Assembly: GCA_012033595.1 (NCBI GenBank)
Contig: JAAUQL010000062.1
Span: forward strand, 1-36,017
Source of the DNA: Cyclobacteriaceae bacterium
Lineage (GTDB): Bacteria > Bacteroidota > Bacteroidia > Cytophagales > Cyclobacteriaceae
Length of the DNA stretch: 36,017 bases
Direction: 5' to 3'
The position numbers and the translations under genes were made by a program. Shown here in pieces: positions 15,939-25,032 of the stretch (its first letter is position 1; every line of letters starts with the position of its first letter). A model generated the notes under the pieces. The model was not told the DNA's origin and did not search any database. It saw only the letters and a list, made by a program, of their open reading frames with translations.

Positions 15939-16847
15939 ATGAAAATTGCGATATTATCAAGAAATCAGAATTTGTACTCGACCCGTCGGTTGCTCGATGC
16001 CATAACGCTGCGTGGGCATCAGGGTCTGGTAGTTGACCATATGAAATGCGATTTGATTATGGACGAAAGGGGGCCTTCTATTTATTATAAAGGAGAAAAA
16101 CTGGAGGATATTGACGCCATTATACCCAGAATAGGCGCATCAGTCACCTTCTATGGCACAGCAGTAGTTAGGCAATTTGAGATGAAACATGTCTTTAGCA
16201 CTCAGGACTCACTGGCCATTACCCGGTCGCGCGATAAATTGCGCAGCTTGCAAATATTGTCCAGGTCGGGGGTGCTTATGCCCAAGACCGCCTTTACCAA
16301 CTATAGCAAAGATGAAAACAAACTGCTAAAGCACATTGGCGAAGCACCTGTGGTCATCAAACTACTGGAAGGAACCCAGGGATTGGGTGTGGTACTTGCC
16401 GAAACAAATAAGGCAGCCAAATCGGTGCTGGAGGCATTTGAAAGTCTCAAAACCCGAGTCATTTTGCAAGAATTTATAGAAGAAGCCAAAGGGGCTGATA
16501 TTCGTGCCTTTGTGATTGACGGAGAGGTAGTAGGCGCCATGAAGCGACAGGGAAAGGAAGGAGAATTTCGCTCCAACCTGCATAGAGGGGGCAATGCCCA
16601 CATCATTAAGCTGTCTCGCACCGAAAAATCTACCGCCCTGAAGGCTGCCAAATCCATAGGTCTGGCCATTGCCGGAGTCGATATGCTACAATCCAAACGT
16701 GGACCTATGGTGCTGGAGGTCAATTCCTCCCCGGGTCTGGAAGGTATAGAAAGTGCCACCGGGGTAGATATTGCAGGCAAAATCATAGAATATATAGAAC
16801 GGAATGCTGCAAAAAAGCGCAAGCCAAAAGATAAAGTGAAAGCGTAA
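15939..16847 (+). CDS. rimK: RimK-like ATP-grasp glutamate ligase
   Basis: This 302-residue protein has the size and order of RimK, the ATP-dependent ligase that adds glutamate to the C-terminus of ribosomal protein S6 or makes poly-glutamate. The N-terminal domain begins [18 protein letters not shown] and includes [14 protein letters not shown]. The ATP-grasp domain has [18 protein letters not shown] (about residues 134-151), [28 protein letters not shown], and the metal-binding [26 protein letters not shown] near 246-271. The ATG follows the TAA of the RimB-like gene with no gap, and its own TAA abuts the next ATG, so the three genes are surely co-transcribed. Whether its target is S6 or a small molecule made by the surrounding enzymes cannot be told. 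Confidence 0.92.
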   Translation: MKIAILSRNQNLYSTRRLLDAITLRGHQGLVVDHMKCDLIMDERGPSIYYKGEKLEDIDAIIPRIGASVTFYGTAVVRQFEMKHVFSTQDSLAITRSRDKLRSLQILSRSGVLMPKTAFTNYSKDENKLLKHIGEAPVVIKLLEGTQGLGVVLAETNKAAKSVLEAFESLKTRVILQEFIEEAKGADIRAFVIDGEVVGAMKRQGKEGEFRSNLHRGGNAHIIKLSRTEKSTALKAAKSIGLAIAGVDMLQSKRGPMVLEVNSSPGLEGIESATGVDIAGKIIEYIERNAAKKRKPKDKVKA

Positions 16848-17783
16848 ATGAACATAAATGGTGTAGAAATAAAGCCGGGAGACCAACGATCCATCGAAGT
16901 GAACATTGCCAGGCTGCCTTCACACTCGTCGATAGATATCGTGATCAATGTGGCCAGAGCACATAAAAAAGGACCGGTGCTTTTGCTCATGGGCGGCTTG
17001 CATGGCGATGAGATTAATGGCGTGGAGATCATCAGAAGGATGATAGAACAGAAAAAAAATATACCCAGGCAAGGCACGGTGATATGTATTCCTATCTTGA
17101 ATATTTTTGGCTTTATTCATTTTTCGCGATACGTGCCCGATGGCAAAGACGTAAATCGTTCTTTTCCCGGAAATAAAAATGGCTCTCTGGCAGCCCGTGT
17201 GGCCTACTACCTGATGAAACACATCCTACCCAAGATCGATTATGGCGTTGATTTTCATACCGGTGGCGACGATAGGTTTAATTATCCGCAGATCAGATGT
17301 ATGCTCAACGATCCCGTCAATCAGCAACTCGCCGGGGCTTTTCATGCCCCTTTTACCTTGCATTCGCAATACAGGCCAAAATCTTTGCGACAAGCAGCCG
17401 CTAAAATGGGCAAGCATATCGTGGTGTTCGAAGGGGGAGAATCATCAAGGTTTGATGAAAATGCGATTTCAGAGGGAATAAACGGCACATTGCGCTTGAT
17501 GAACCATTTGGAAATGACCGATGAAAAACCAGTTCCTAAAAGGAACAACAAGATCATCCGCAACTCGTCATGGATCAGAGCCAAAGCATCGGGCATGTTT
17601 TTATCTGAAGTAAAATGCGGCGATGCCATTAAAAAAAATGCAGTGGTCGGCGCCATAAAAGATCCCTTTGGCGAGCTCAATCAGGTGGTGAAGGCCACCA
17701 CCACCGGCTATGTGATCGGTCTTAACAACAATCCTATCGTCCACCAGGGAGATGCGCTCATGCATGTGGGGGTATTGAAATAG
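16848..17783 (+). CDS. Succinylglutamate desuccinylase/aspartoacylase family metallohydrolase
   Basis: This 311-residue zinc deacylase belongs to the AstE/AspA branch of the M14-like fold. The zinc ligands are H52 and E55 in GGLHGDEINGVE and H137 in DFHTGG. DVNRSFPG (101-108) is the usual substrate-carboxylate region, and VVFEGGE near 192-198 holds the expected catalytic glutamate. The C-terminal beta domain (CGDAIKKNAVVGAIKD ... TTTGYVIGL) is complete. AstE-like enzymes release an acyl group from N-acyl amino acids; the exact acyl group and amine are not predictable. It is translated immediately after RimK. Such RimK/RimB/AstE-like trios occur in other bacteria as a matter of general knowledge, and here two GNAT-containing genes precede them. 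Confidence 0.9.
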   Translation: MNINGVEIKPGDQRSIEVNIARLPSHSSIDIVINVARAHKKGPVLLLMGGLHGDEINGVEIIRRMIEQKKNIPRQGTVICIPILNIFGFIHFSRYVPDGKDVNRSFPGNKNGSLAARVAYYLMKHILPKIDYGVDFHTGGDDRFNYPQIRCMLNDPVNQQLAGAFHAPFTLHSQYRPKSLRQAAAKMGKHIVVFEGGESSRFDENAISEGINGTLRLMNHLEMTDEKPVPKRNNKIIRNSSWIRAKASGMFLSEVKCGDAIKKNAVVGAIKDPFGELNQVVKATTTGYVIGLNNNPIVHQGDALMHVGVLK

Positions 17784-17816
17784 CTGATTTGGGGCGTACA
17801 TGGGGTCAGTGAAGGT

Positions 17817-17845
17817 GCGCTCTCTAAGATTGCTTTAAGAGGCGC
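17817..17845 (+). terminator. Imperfect hairpin after the RimK operon
   Basis: The arms GCGC-T-CTCT-AA and TT-AAGAG-GCGC pair with one bulge on each side, 34 bases after the stop of the deacylase gene. There is no immediate uridine run, so terminator function is tentative. Confidence 0.3.
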
Positions 17846-17923
17846 TTGTGATATGCTGCTAAAATTTCTCTTGTTTTTTACTCAATTCCTAAACCAAACC
17901 CTGACTGAATGGTAGTATAAGGT

Positions 17924-18643
17924 ATGAGAAATATAAATGACAAAACAGCCCTGATTACCGGAGGTTCAAAAGGAATAGGGTATGGTATAACTGCGGCTAT
18001 GCTACATGAAAATATGAAAGTGGCAATTACCGGCCGGACAAAAGACACCCTGGATGCGGCGGTAAAAGAATTGAAAAAAATAGGCACAGGGGAGGTTTTG
18101 GGTGTTGTCTCTGATGTGCGCGACTATGAATCGCTACGCCAGGCGGTAGATACACTATTGTCGGCCTGGGGCAAGCTGGATGTTTTGATCGCCAATGCGG
18201 GGGTAGGGCATTTTGGCTCTATCTTCGATCTGACACCCGACCAGTGGAACGAGACCATTGATACCAACCTGACCGGGGTATTTCATAGTGTAAAGGCGAG
18301 CCTGCCAGAGCTGAAAAAAACCAAGGGCTATATCATAACCATAGCCAGTCTTGCCGGCACCAACTTTTTTGCCGGGGGTGCTGCGTATAATGCGAGTAAG
18401 TTTGGTTTGGTGGGCTTCACTCAGGCTATGATGCTCGATGTGCGCCAGGAAGGCATCAACGTAAGCACCATTATGCCTGGCTCTGTAGCCACATATTTCA
18501 ATGATCATACGCCATCAGAAAAAGATTCCTGGAAAATTCAAATTGAAGATATTGGCCAAATGGTAGTAAATCTGCTTCAGCTAGATCCACGCACACTGCC
18601 ATCAAAAATAGAGGTGAGGCCAAGCTTGCCTCCGAATAAATAG
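17924..18643 (+). CDS. Short-chain dehydrogenase/reductase (SDR)
   Basis: This classical SDR of 239 residues should be an NAD(P)-dependent oxidoreductase of alcohols, ketones or sugars. The cofactor motif is TGGSKGIG at about 12-19. The stabilising NAG motif is in LIANAGVGHFG, and the active site is formed by the Ser of ITIASLAGTN and YNASK (YxxxK). An arginine in ITGRTK after beta-2 suggests NADPH preference. The start ATG at 17924 follows a tiny out-of-frame ATG. The gene stands alone, 140 bp after the RimK operon on the same strand, and is convergent with the FAD oxidoreductase gene. The substrate is unknown. Confidence 0.88.
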   Translation: MRNINDKTALITGGSKGIGYGITAAMLHENMKVAITGRTKDTLDAAVKELKKIGTGEVLGVVSDVRDYESLRQAVDTLLSAWGKLDVLIANAGVGHFGSIFDLTPDQWNETIDTNLTGVFHSVKASLPELKKTKGYIITIASLAGTNFFAGGAAYNASKFGLVGFTQAMMLDVRQEGINVSTIMPGSVATYFNDHTPSEKDSWKIQIEDIGQMVVNLLQLDPRTLPSKIEVRPSLPPNK

Positions 18644-18744
18644 GACGAATCCACAAAACCCGGCTGGCGCTATCCTACCATAAGAATGCGATGACAATCG
18701 AAAGTGACCTCCGTTTGAAGAAAAGCAGGAAGAGGCTCAATTAG

Positions 18745-18804
18745 AAACCACGCATAGTTTTGAACAGACCAGTGTAAAGTCATGAACAAATCCATGCGTG
18801 GTTT
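18745..18804. terminator. Inverted repeat between convergent genes
   Basis: The perfect 11-bp arms AAACCACGCAT (18745-18755) and ATGCGTGGTTT (18794-18804) are separated by 38 bases, in the gap between the converging SDR and FAD oxidoreductase genes. The right arm is followed by TTAAAAAG. A bidirectional terminator is plausible; a remnant inverted repeat is the alternative. Confidence 0.35.
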
Positions 18805-18848
18805 TAAAAAGAACCACCAACGAGGTCTTCTACTTCTTCATTTCCCCC

Positions 18849-20495
18849 TCACTCCAGGGTTAGTACCTGCTTTTTTTCCAAAAGCACCTTTTGAAGCATA
18901 GCATAAGGCACGTCTTGTACCGCGCATTGCTGGTCGAGGGCGATGACTGCTGCTGCGGCGGCCGATTGACCCAGGATCATAAATACCGGCTCCATCCGTA
19001 TAGAGCCGAAAGCGATATGACTGGATGAAAGGCATACTGGCACCAGCAGGTTTTCACATTCCTCTTTTTTAGGAATGAGAGCACCATAGGCAATAGAATA
19101 GGGCCCCGGGGGGCTTACGCCAATATCGCCTTCATTTTGTACATAGCCCTCTGGCGTCACATAGCGTTGCACATTGTGCGAATCCATGGCATAAGATCCC
19201 ATGCCAACCGGCTCGGGCACGTTGCGCCTGAGCAATACATCATGTTCGGTGGTTACGTATTCGCCTACCATGCGTCTGGCTTCGCGCACATAAATCTGAT
19301 GAGGCCAATGTCCGTTGTCGGTAAATTCATCTTTTGCCAGACCCCAGGTCGACATGCGGCTCCTCACTTCCTCAGGCACCCTCTCATCGTTGGCCACAAA
19401 CCACAGCAGTCCTTTTTGATAGTCCTCGTGCTGTTTTATTATCTCCCTGCGCCGTTCATAGCTGGCTTCGGGGTAGTCGTAGTTTTGCCCGATATGATCG
19501 CTGCTAAATGGCCCATTATTATTGGTATCTGTTTTTTTATTGGGGATATTGTCGAATTTATTAAACCATTCGCGCCAGCCGGATTCAAATACACGCACCA
19601 AAAGCGCGTACTGGTTAGCATCATAATTTTCCGGTTTAGGAAATGGTACACGGTTGGCGTCATGGTTGGTCATGCAGGTGCGAAAGCAATAAGCCTGTAT
19701 TTTGTCGTCACCTTGTCCATAGTCGCCCGGATAAGCTGTAGATATCAATGGCAGCACGCCACTGGTAGTATCGCCTGGTATCTTATATGGCGAAATGCCG
19801 GGCTCAAAGTAGTGGTGGTGGTGCAAAACACCTGTTTGTACCCCGTTCCATTGTTCGTTGTAGGTATCGATACTTTCCCGGCCTACATGGTAGCTCACGT
19901 CAGCCGAGGCCATCAGATCGCCTTCGTAGGTGGCATCAATAAACATTTTGCCGTGGTAGGTTTTGCCCGATAGCATAGAGATTGATACTATCTTCCCTTC
20001 GGTTTTATTGACTCCGGCCGTACGGTCGAGCCATTCATCTCTATGGATATTGAGTTTATTTTCTTCTGCTAAATCCTCAAAAATCTTTTCCGCTACATGT
20101 GGTTCAAAAATCCACATGGTGCGGTTTTGCCCGTCTATAGCCGGCGTTCCCTGGCCTACGTTGCCATATTCACTCTTTTTTTGCCATTTCCAGGCCGATG
20201 AATCGTTGTAGTGCAGCCAAACACGGTGGTAAAACTGCCGCGCCAATCCTCCTATTGCATCTTTTTTTCCTGTGTCGGTCCAACCCAGTCCCCCTGCGGA
20301 AAGACCACCCAGGTGCTTGTCGGGCGATACCACGATGACCGACTTGCCAGATTGCACTGCTTCCACAGCGGCAATGATTGCTGCGGAGGTGCCGCCGTAA
20401 ATGATAATGTCAGCATGATAAGCATCGTTTGATCCAGGGGAATTACATACCGCTAAAAAAAAGGTGAGAAGCAGGATAGCAGGTAAATTTTTCAT
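18849..20495 (-). CDS. Lipoprotein FAD-dependent oxidoreductase (FAD_oxidored family)
   Basis: A secreted flavoprotein of about 548 residues from the ATG at 20495 (MKNLPAILLL); an upstream TTG would add four residues. The signal ends in a lipobox, FLAVC. The dinucleotide-binding segment is DIIIYGGTSAAIIAAVEAVQSGKSVIVVSPD, followed by HLGGLSAGGLGWTD, both typical of FAD_oxidored proteins often labelled xanthan-lyase-like in Bacteroidota. MFIDATYEGDLMASADVSYHVGRES and, near the C-terminus, SSSHIAFGSIRMEPVFMILGQSAAAAAV complete the FAD-binding architecture. These proteins are common near secreted glycan-degrading genes and presumably oxidise sugars or uronic acids in the periplasm, but the substrate is unproven. 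It converges with the SDR gene. Confidence 0.85.
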   Translation of the reverse strand: MKNLPAILLLTFFLAVCNSPGSNDAYHADIIIYGGTSAAIIAAVEAVQSGKSVIVVSPDKHLGGLSAGGLGWTDTGKKDAIGGLARQFYHRVWLHYNDSSAWKWQKKSEYGNVGQGTPAIDGQNRTMWIFEPHVAEKIFEDLAEENKLNIHRDEWLDRTAGVNKTEGKIVSISMLSGKTYHGKMFIDATYEGDLMASADVSYHVGRESIDTYNEQWNGVQTGVLHHHHYFEPGISPYKIPGDTTSGVLPLISTAYPGDYGQGDDKIQAYCFRTCMTNHDANRVPFPKPENYDANQYALLVRVFESGWREWFNKFDNIPNKKTDTNNNGPFSSDHIGQNYDYPEASYERRREIIKQHEDYQKGLLWFVANDERVPEEVRSRMSTWGLAKDEFTDNGHWPHQIYVREARRMVGEYVTTEHDVLLRRNVPEPVGMGSYAMDSHNVQRYVTPEGYVQNEGDIGVSPPGPYSIAYGALIPKKEECENLLVPVCLSSSHIAFGSIRMEPVFMILGQSAAAAAVIALDQQCAVQDVPYAMLQKVLLEKKQVLTLE

Positions 20496-20507
20496 AATTG
20501 AACGCAA

Positions 20508-20890
20508 TTAAGTCATATCAAATGGGTCTATAATAGCCTTGCTCAAATCAACAAGGCTTTGGATGTCCATTTAAAAATGTGATAAATTACGCATTTGTCC
20601 AAACCAGGATATTTAAAGATAAAGATGGGCAACCTTAGACTGTTGCAGGGAGGGTATAGGTAAATTAGCCACCTTCAAGGCAGATTTTAAAGGTCGTATG
20701 CTGCTTTTTTTTTGCCTCAATTGCTGCATGAACATATACATCGTGGGCATTGCAATGTGCCATCGGTCACTCGATCGAAAAGTATGCCTTGACGTATCGT
20801 GCTATGAAATGCCAGCTAGATTTGCCGAAAGGCATATAAAATATACCCGATTTTAGTCGAATTGTCCCCAAACTTCCATAGGGTTCTAAA
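20508..20890. other. Intergenic stretch without recognised gene
   Basis: About 380 bases separate the start of the FAD oxidoreductase gene from the DUF892 terminator. Open frames here are short and show no family-like sequence. No convincing TAnnTTTG box was found directly before the oxidoreductase start. Confidence 0.4.
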
Positions 20891-20893
20891 CAA

Positions 20894-20917
20894 AAAAAGC
20901 CGGAGTTCCGGCTTTTT
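20894..20917 (-). terminator. Rho-independent terminator of the DUF892 gene
   Basis: A perfect 10-bp stem, AAAAAGCCGG and CCGGCTTTTT, with a 4-base loop lies about 20 bases beyond the stop of the minus-strand ferritin-like gene. The arms give A and T runs on both sides, so it could stop transcription in both directions. Confidence 0.85.
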
Positions 20918-20938
20918 AATGATCGATAAATGGCATGC

Positions 20939-21433
20939 TTATGCCTCGGCTTTGGCATTAACTGTTTCTGAAATTTTCGTTAGTTTTTCATCCGCGCTAT
21001 ATTCCTGTTCCAGAATTTTGCCCAGCTTTTTCTTAGCTTCCGAATGATCCAGTTGTTTGGCAAAAGTACAGGCCGTTCCATACCCCGATATTTCGTAGTG
21101 CTCTATGCGCTGAGCATCGGCAATGAGCGCCGCATCCATCACCTCAGGACTTGCTTTTTCTTTCATCATGCTTTTAGCTTCCTGTATTAGTCCTTCCATT
21201 GCTTTGCACTTTTCACCAGATGGTTTTATGTCCAGTTCTTTGCACACCTCTTCGAGCAGGCGTTTCTGCTCTTTAGTTTCTTCCAGGTGGCTTTCAAATG
21301 CCTTTTTCAATTTAGGGTTCGAAGCTTTGGCAGCCATTTCGGGTAGCGCCTTGATCAGTTGTTCCTCGGCGCTGTAGAGATCCTGCAATTGATGTTCGAA
21401 CAGGTCGTCCAGTGTTTTCATCTTATCTGACAT
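20939..21433 (-). CDS. DUF892 (YciE/YciF-like) ferritin-like protein
   Basis: This 164-residue helical protein has the ferritin-like fold of DUF892. The start is taken as the ATG at 21433 (MSDKMKTLDDLF), because the family begins with MKTLDDLFEHQLQDLYSAEEQLIKALPEMA; the open frame reaches 38 residues further upstream without resemblance. Metal-type residues appear as E and H in the helices: LYSAEEQL, FESHLEETKEQ, IADAQRIEHYEISGYG and LEQEYSADEKL. Members are induced by general stress in several bacteria and are thought to be di-iron or ligand-binding proteins. It is a single-gene unit with a strong terminator immediately after it. Confidence 0.88.
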   Translation of the reverse strand: MSDKMKTLDDLFEHQLQDLYSAEEQLIKALPEMAAKASNPKLKKAFESHLEETKEQKRLLEEVCKELDIKPSGEKCKAMEGLIQEAKSMMKEKASPEVMDAALIADAQRIEHYEISGYGTACTFAKQLDHSEAKKKLGKILEQEYSADEKLTKISETVNAKAEA

Positions 21434-21786
21434 AGTATATTTTGTTTTGGTTTTAAATAAGTATTTGAATAATGCTCCATTTTGCAATTGCCATGCCTTG
21501 CGGTTTGCAGTCGATTTTAGATGGTTTTCAATAGTTTTCTGTTTCAAAATGATGGATTTAAAACCTCACCTTGGGGAAATTGCTCAACGAGCATATCCCT
21601 GCGCCGACCAATGGCAAAGCCGGAAAATAGTTCGGCCTGCGCAAGGGATAGAAAAGATATTTGGGTAGCCGAGATTCCCATTTGACTGCCGATGAAAGTA
21701 AAATGTGGAAATGGTGTAATAAATTGACTGATGATATTATCTTGTGAGCGCATTGCCACAGGCATATTTTTATACATATTTTTAAA

Positions 21787-22635
21787 ATGGCACAAACCCG
21801 AAGACAGTTTTTGACCACGTCGAGCCTGGCGCTTTCCGGGGTTTTACTATCAAAGCATGCGCTGGCATCATTTCAGTTACCCAATGACCTGGCCCATCCC
21901 GGCATCATCTTAAATACCGTTTCTAAACCAATGGAAGAGGATTATAAGCATACCCTCATCCGGCTGGCAGAGATGGGCTATACGCATATCGAAGGGGGCA
22001 TCTATGGCGGGGATCCGAAGAGCTATGCCAGATTTGCCAGCGATACCGGCCTGCGGACATTTGCCACTGGAGATGCCATGCACTCATTGTTGAATGATCC
22101 GGCAAAAGCAATTCGCAACGCCGAAGCTTTACAAGCCCAGTATATTGTGTGCTACTATCCTTATTTGGGTTCGTCTGAGCATCTGGGAAGAGCAGAAGGG
22201 CTGCAGGCTGCTGCTAACTTGAATAAATTGGGACTGGAATTTAAAACCGCTGGTTTTACTCTGGCCTGGCACAATCACGCCTGGGAGTTTAAAGACCTGG
22301 GAACAGAGACGCTCTTCGATGTAATCATGCACAACGTTGATCCTGAGCTCGTGAAAAATGAGCTCGACCTGTATTGGGTAATCAAGGGCAATGCAGATCC
22401 GGTCGCGCTATTCAAAAAATACCCGGGTCGCTTTGAGCTGGTACATGCTAAGGACATGGACTATAGTGAAGGCAAAGGGATGACCTGCCTGGGTGAGGGC
22501 ATTATCGACTTTAAGCGAATTTTTGCTCATGCCGAAACTGCCGGTATTAAGCGCATTATTATAGAAAACGAACAATGGACAGGCGGCCTGGAGTGCGCTG
22601 CCACAAGTATCAAAAGTTTTAAACAACTATTCTAA
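21787..22635 (+). CDS. Tat-exported sugar phosphate isomerase/epimerase-like TIM barrel protein
   Basis: This 282-residue protein has the xylose-isomerase-like TIM barrel fold (AP endonuclease 2 family). The N-terminus MAQTRRQFLTTSSLALSGVL carries a twin-arginine signal, so the folded enzyme is likely exported. Metal-binding features are EGGIYGGD, WHNHAWEF (about residues 160-167), NELDLYWV, VHAKDMDY and IIENEQWTGG. It is followed after 16 bp by a Tat-exported Gfo/Idh/MocA oxidoreductase, indicating one operon. In Bacteroidota such pairs can act together on keto-glycosides: the oxidoreductase makes a 3-keto sugar and the barrel protein cleaves or isomerises it. For this pair that role is inferred only. 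Confidence 0.85.
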   Translation: MAQTRRQFLTTSSLALSGVLLSKHALASFQLPNDLAHPGIILNTVSKPMEEDYKHTLIRLAEMGYTHIEGGIYGGDPKSYARFASDTGLRTFATGDAMHSLLNDPAKAIRNAEALQAQYIVCYYPYLGSSEHLGRAEGLQAAANLNKLGLEFKTAGFTLAWHNHAWEFKDLGTETLFDVIMHNVDPELVKNELDLYWVIKGNADPVALFKKYPGRFELVHAKDMDYSEGKGMTCLGEGIIDFKRIFAHAETAGIKRIIIENEQWTGGLECAATSIKSFKQLF

Positions 22636-22651
22636 ACATTTACCCAAAGCT

Positions 22652-23944
22652 ATGAAAAACAATCGCAGGACATTCATCAAAAAATCTGCCCTGACCATAG
22701 GGGCTGCCGGACTATCGGGCGCAGTCGGAGCGCCGTTTTTATATAGTGGAGCCAAAGCCGCCCCAAGTGAAATAGTAAATATTGGTCTGATCGGCTGCCG
22801 AAATATGGGTTTTGGCAACCTAGAAAAACACCTTGGCTATGCCGATGCACGTTGTGTGGCCCTGTGCGATGTCGATAGTAATATCCTCGACCAAAGGGCA
22901 AAGGATGTGAAAGATAAATTTGGTCAAAATCCCGATAAATACACCGACTTTCGTAAACTACTCGAAAACAAAGACCTTGATGCCGTAATTATTGGCACCC
23001 CCGACCACTGGCATTGTCTGCCCATGATTGCCGCATGCGAAGCCGGTAAAGACGTGTATGTTGAAAAACCAATGGCCAACTACATAGCCGAATGCAACCT
23101 GATGGTGAAGGCGGCAAATAAATACAATCGCGTGGTGCAGGTAGGACAGCAGCAGCGTAGCGGGGCTATGTGGGCAGAAATAATGAAAACCATAAAAAGT
23201 GGTGAACTAGGCAAGTTGCGCAAGGTGGAAATATGGGCGAACTTTAACTATGGGGTAGGGGGCAAAACAGTACCCGACAGCCCGGTACCCGCAGGCGTTG
23301 ACTATGACTTTTGGTTGGGCCCTGCGCCCAAACGTGACACATTTAATGCCCAGCGCTTTCATGGCTATTGGCGCATGTTTTGGGACTATGGCGGTGGCCT
23401 CATGACCGACTGGGGGGTACACCTGATCGACATGGCGCTTTGGGCCGGCGATGTCACCACCACGCCCGAAACCATACTTTCATATGGTGCAAACCTCTCT
23501 TATCCCAATCATTCCCGCGATGTGTTCGATACCATGTCGGTCACTTTTCCACAAAAGGACTATATCATTACCTGGCAACATGCCGCAGGAACGCAAACCG
23601 GCCCCTGGGATCGGAACTATGGCCTCAACTTTATTTGCGATAATGCCTCCATAGTTGCCAACCGTGGCGGCTACAAAATTTTGCCAGAATACGATGACAC
23701 TATCAAAGCTGACAAAGTACCCGCCTATACATTTGAGGAAGGCCGGGAAAATCACGACTTGCATGCGCGCAATTTTCTCGACTGCATCAAAAGCCGGGCT
23801 AAAACCAATTGCCCTCCCGAAATCGGCAGACAAGTGGCTCTCTATGCGCATATGGCCAATATCGCCGCTCGTACGGGCGATGAAAAACTGGTGTGGGACG
23901 AAGACAACAACAGGTTGCCAATGCTGCAAAAGCCAATGCCTTAA
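22652..23944 (+). CDS. Tat-exported Gfo/Idh/MocA family oxidoreductase
   Basis: This 430-residue NAD(P)-dependent sugar oxidoreductase has a Tat signal RRTFIKKSALTIGAAGLSGA. The Rossmann domain opens IVNIGLIGCRNMGFGNLEKHLGYADARCVALCDVD, and the family motif DVYVEKPMA (about residues 132-140) contains the EKP lysine. GTPDHWHCLP lies before it. The C-terminal alpha/beta domain includes LMTDWGVHLIDMALWAG, with the catalytic-type Asp and His. Exported members probably hold their cofactor tightly and act on glycosides in the periplasm. It is co-transcribed with the upstream TIM barrel protein. No 3-keto-disaccharide hydrolase-type gene lies next to them, so a complete keto-glycoside pathway is not shown in the window. 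Confidence 0.9.
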   Translation: MKNNRRTFIKKSALTIGAAGLSGAVGAPFLYSGAKAAPSEIVNIGLIGCRNMGFGNLEKHLGYADARCVALCDVDSNILDQRAKDVKDKFGQNPDKYTDFRKLLENKDLDAVIIGTPDHWHCLPMIAACEAGKDVYVEKPMANYIAECNLMVKAANKYNRVVQVGQQQRSGAMWAEIMKTIKSGELGKLRKVEIWANFNYGVGGKTVPDSPVPAGVDYDFWLGPAPKRDTFNAQRFHGYWRMFWDYGGGLMTDWGVHLIDMALWAGDVTTTPETILSYGANLSYPNHSRDVFDTMSVTFPQKDYIITWQHAAGTQTGPWDRNYGLNFICDNASIVANRGGYKILPEYDDTIKADKVPAYTFEEGRENHDLHARNFLDCIKSRAKTNCPPEIGRQVALYAHMANIAARTGDEKLVWDEDNNRLPMLQKPMP

Positions 23945-24114
23945 TTGTCCCTGAGTATCGAACGCCCTGGAAGCTGCCAAAGGTGTAGTGTGGCTGCTTC
24001 GACCCCAGGCTCCGTCCTTGCGTCTGTTGTACATCAATTGTTCGAATTTGAGTATGATTTTCGGTATTCCAATTTTAGGGAGACACCGACAGTAATGAAA
24101 CTAACAACAATGAT

Positions 24115-24957
24115 ATGATAATAAATAAACTGGCACTTGCATCCATACTCTTGTCTCTGGCCAACCTCAGTGTGGCGCAAAACCTGGATGTATTGACCTA
24201 CAACATCAGGTATGGCTTGGCCAATGATGGTGAAAATCGATGGGATCTACGCAAAACAGGCCTTGCAAAACAATTATTGTTTTACGAACCAGATGTCTTT
24301 GGCGTGCAGGAAGCGCTGGATTTTCAGGTAGCGTTTCTCGACAGCGTATTGCAGGAGTACGATTACTACGGCCTTGGGCGCGAAGATGGCCATACCCAGG
24401 GAGAAACCACCACCATTTTCTTTAAGAAAGCAAAGTTCAGGGTGTTGGAAAAAACTACCTTTTGGCTTTCCGAAACACCGGAAGTGGTTTCTACCGGGTG
24501 GGATGCAGCTTTGCCAAGAATTTGCAGCGCGGTGTTGCTTCAGCTCAGGGAAAACGGGCGCCAATTTTGGGTCATGAACACCCATTTCGATCATGTTGGT
24601 GTGGAAGCAAGAAAGAATAGTGCCAAGCTGATCGTGGCCAAAATGCATGAAATCAACCGGCAAAACCTGCCTTTGATCTTAATGGGCGATTTTAATCTGG
24701 AACCACATTCAGAAGCGATTCAGTACCTGAGTATGCAGTTGCACGATTCCAAAAAAAATGCAAAGCGAGTCGTTTTCGGTCCTGAGGGTACTTTTCAGGG
24801 CTTCAATTTGCAGGATCCGCTTACGCGAAGGATTGATTACATCTTTACGGACAAAACGAAGGTGGAAGTTCTGAAGTATGCCGTACTGACAGACTCCAAA
24901 AATCAAAAATTCTATAGCGACCATCTGCCAGTGTTTGTTGAATTGCTTATTAAATAG
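24115..24957 (+). CDS. Secreted endonuclease/exonuclease/phosphatase family protein
   Basis: This 280-residue protein has an N-terminal signal peptide (MIINKLALASILLSLANLSVAQ). The EEP-fold motifs are in order: LDVLTYNIRYG, GVQEAL with the metal-binding Glu, MNTHFDHVG, LMGDFNLEP (catalytic Asp and Asn), RRIDYIFTD and FYSDHLPVFVEL with the terminal Asp-His pair. Length and signatures match the small secreted phosphodiesterase-like members found near glycan loci in Bacteroidota. The fold includes nucleases, sphingomyelinases and inositol phosphatases, so the substrate is open. It starts 170 bp after the Gfo/Idh/MocA gene on the same strand and is convergent with the lipoprotein gene to its right. 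Confidence 0.88.
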   Translation: MIINKLALASILLSLANLSVAQNLDVLTYNIRYGLANDGENRWDLRKTGLAKQLLFYEPDVFGVQEALDFQVAFLDSVLQEYDYYGLGREDGHTQGETTTIFFKKAKFRVLEKTTFWLSETPEVVSTGWDAALPRICSAVLLQLRENGRQFWVMNTHFDHVGVEARKNSAKLIVAKMHEINRQNLPLILMGDFNLEPHSEAIQYLSMQLHDSKKNAKRVVFGPEGTFQGFNLQDPLTRRIDYIFTDKTKVEVLKYAVLTDSKNQKFYSDHLPVFVELLIK

Positions 24958-25032
24958 CACAAGAATTGGTATCGCCCCCGGCCACGTGTTGTCCTTGAAT
25001 ACCCTACCGCCGACTTTAACGAAGTACTCGAT

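Noticed and set aside
16301-17077. 258-residue open frame on the minus strand
   Set aside because: It is antisense to the RimK and deacylase genes, with a Ser/Ile-rich translation typical of a shadow frame.
1012-17783. Known N-acetylglutaminylglutamine amide synthesis cluster
   Set aside because: That pathway uses an asparagine-synthetase-like amidotransferase and a GNAT-ATP-grasp fusion; neither is present here.
19137-19973. 278-residue open frame on the plus strand
   Set aside because: It lies wholly antisense to the well-supported FAD oxidoreductase gene and its product has no family-like motif.
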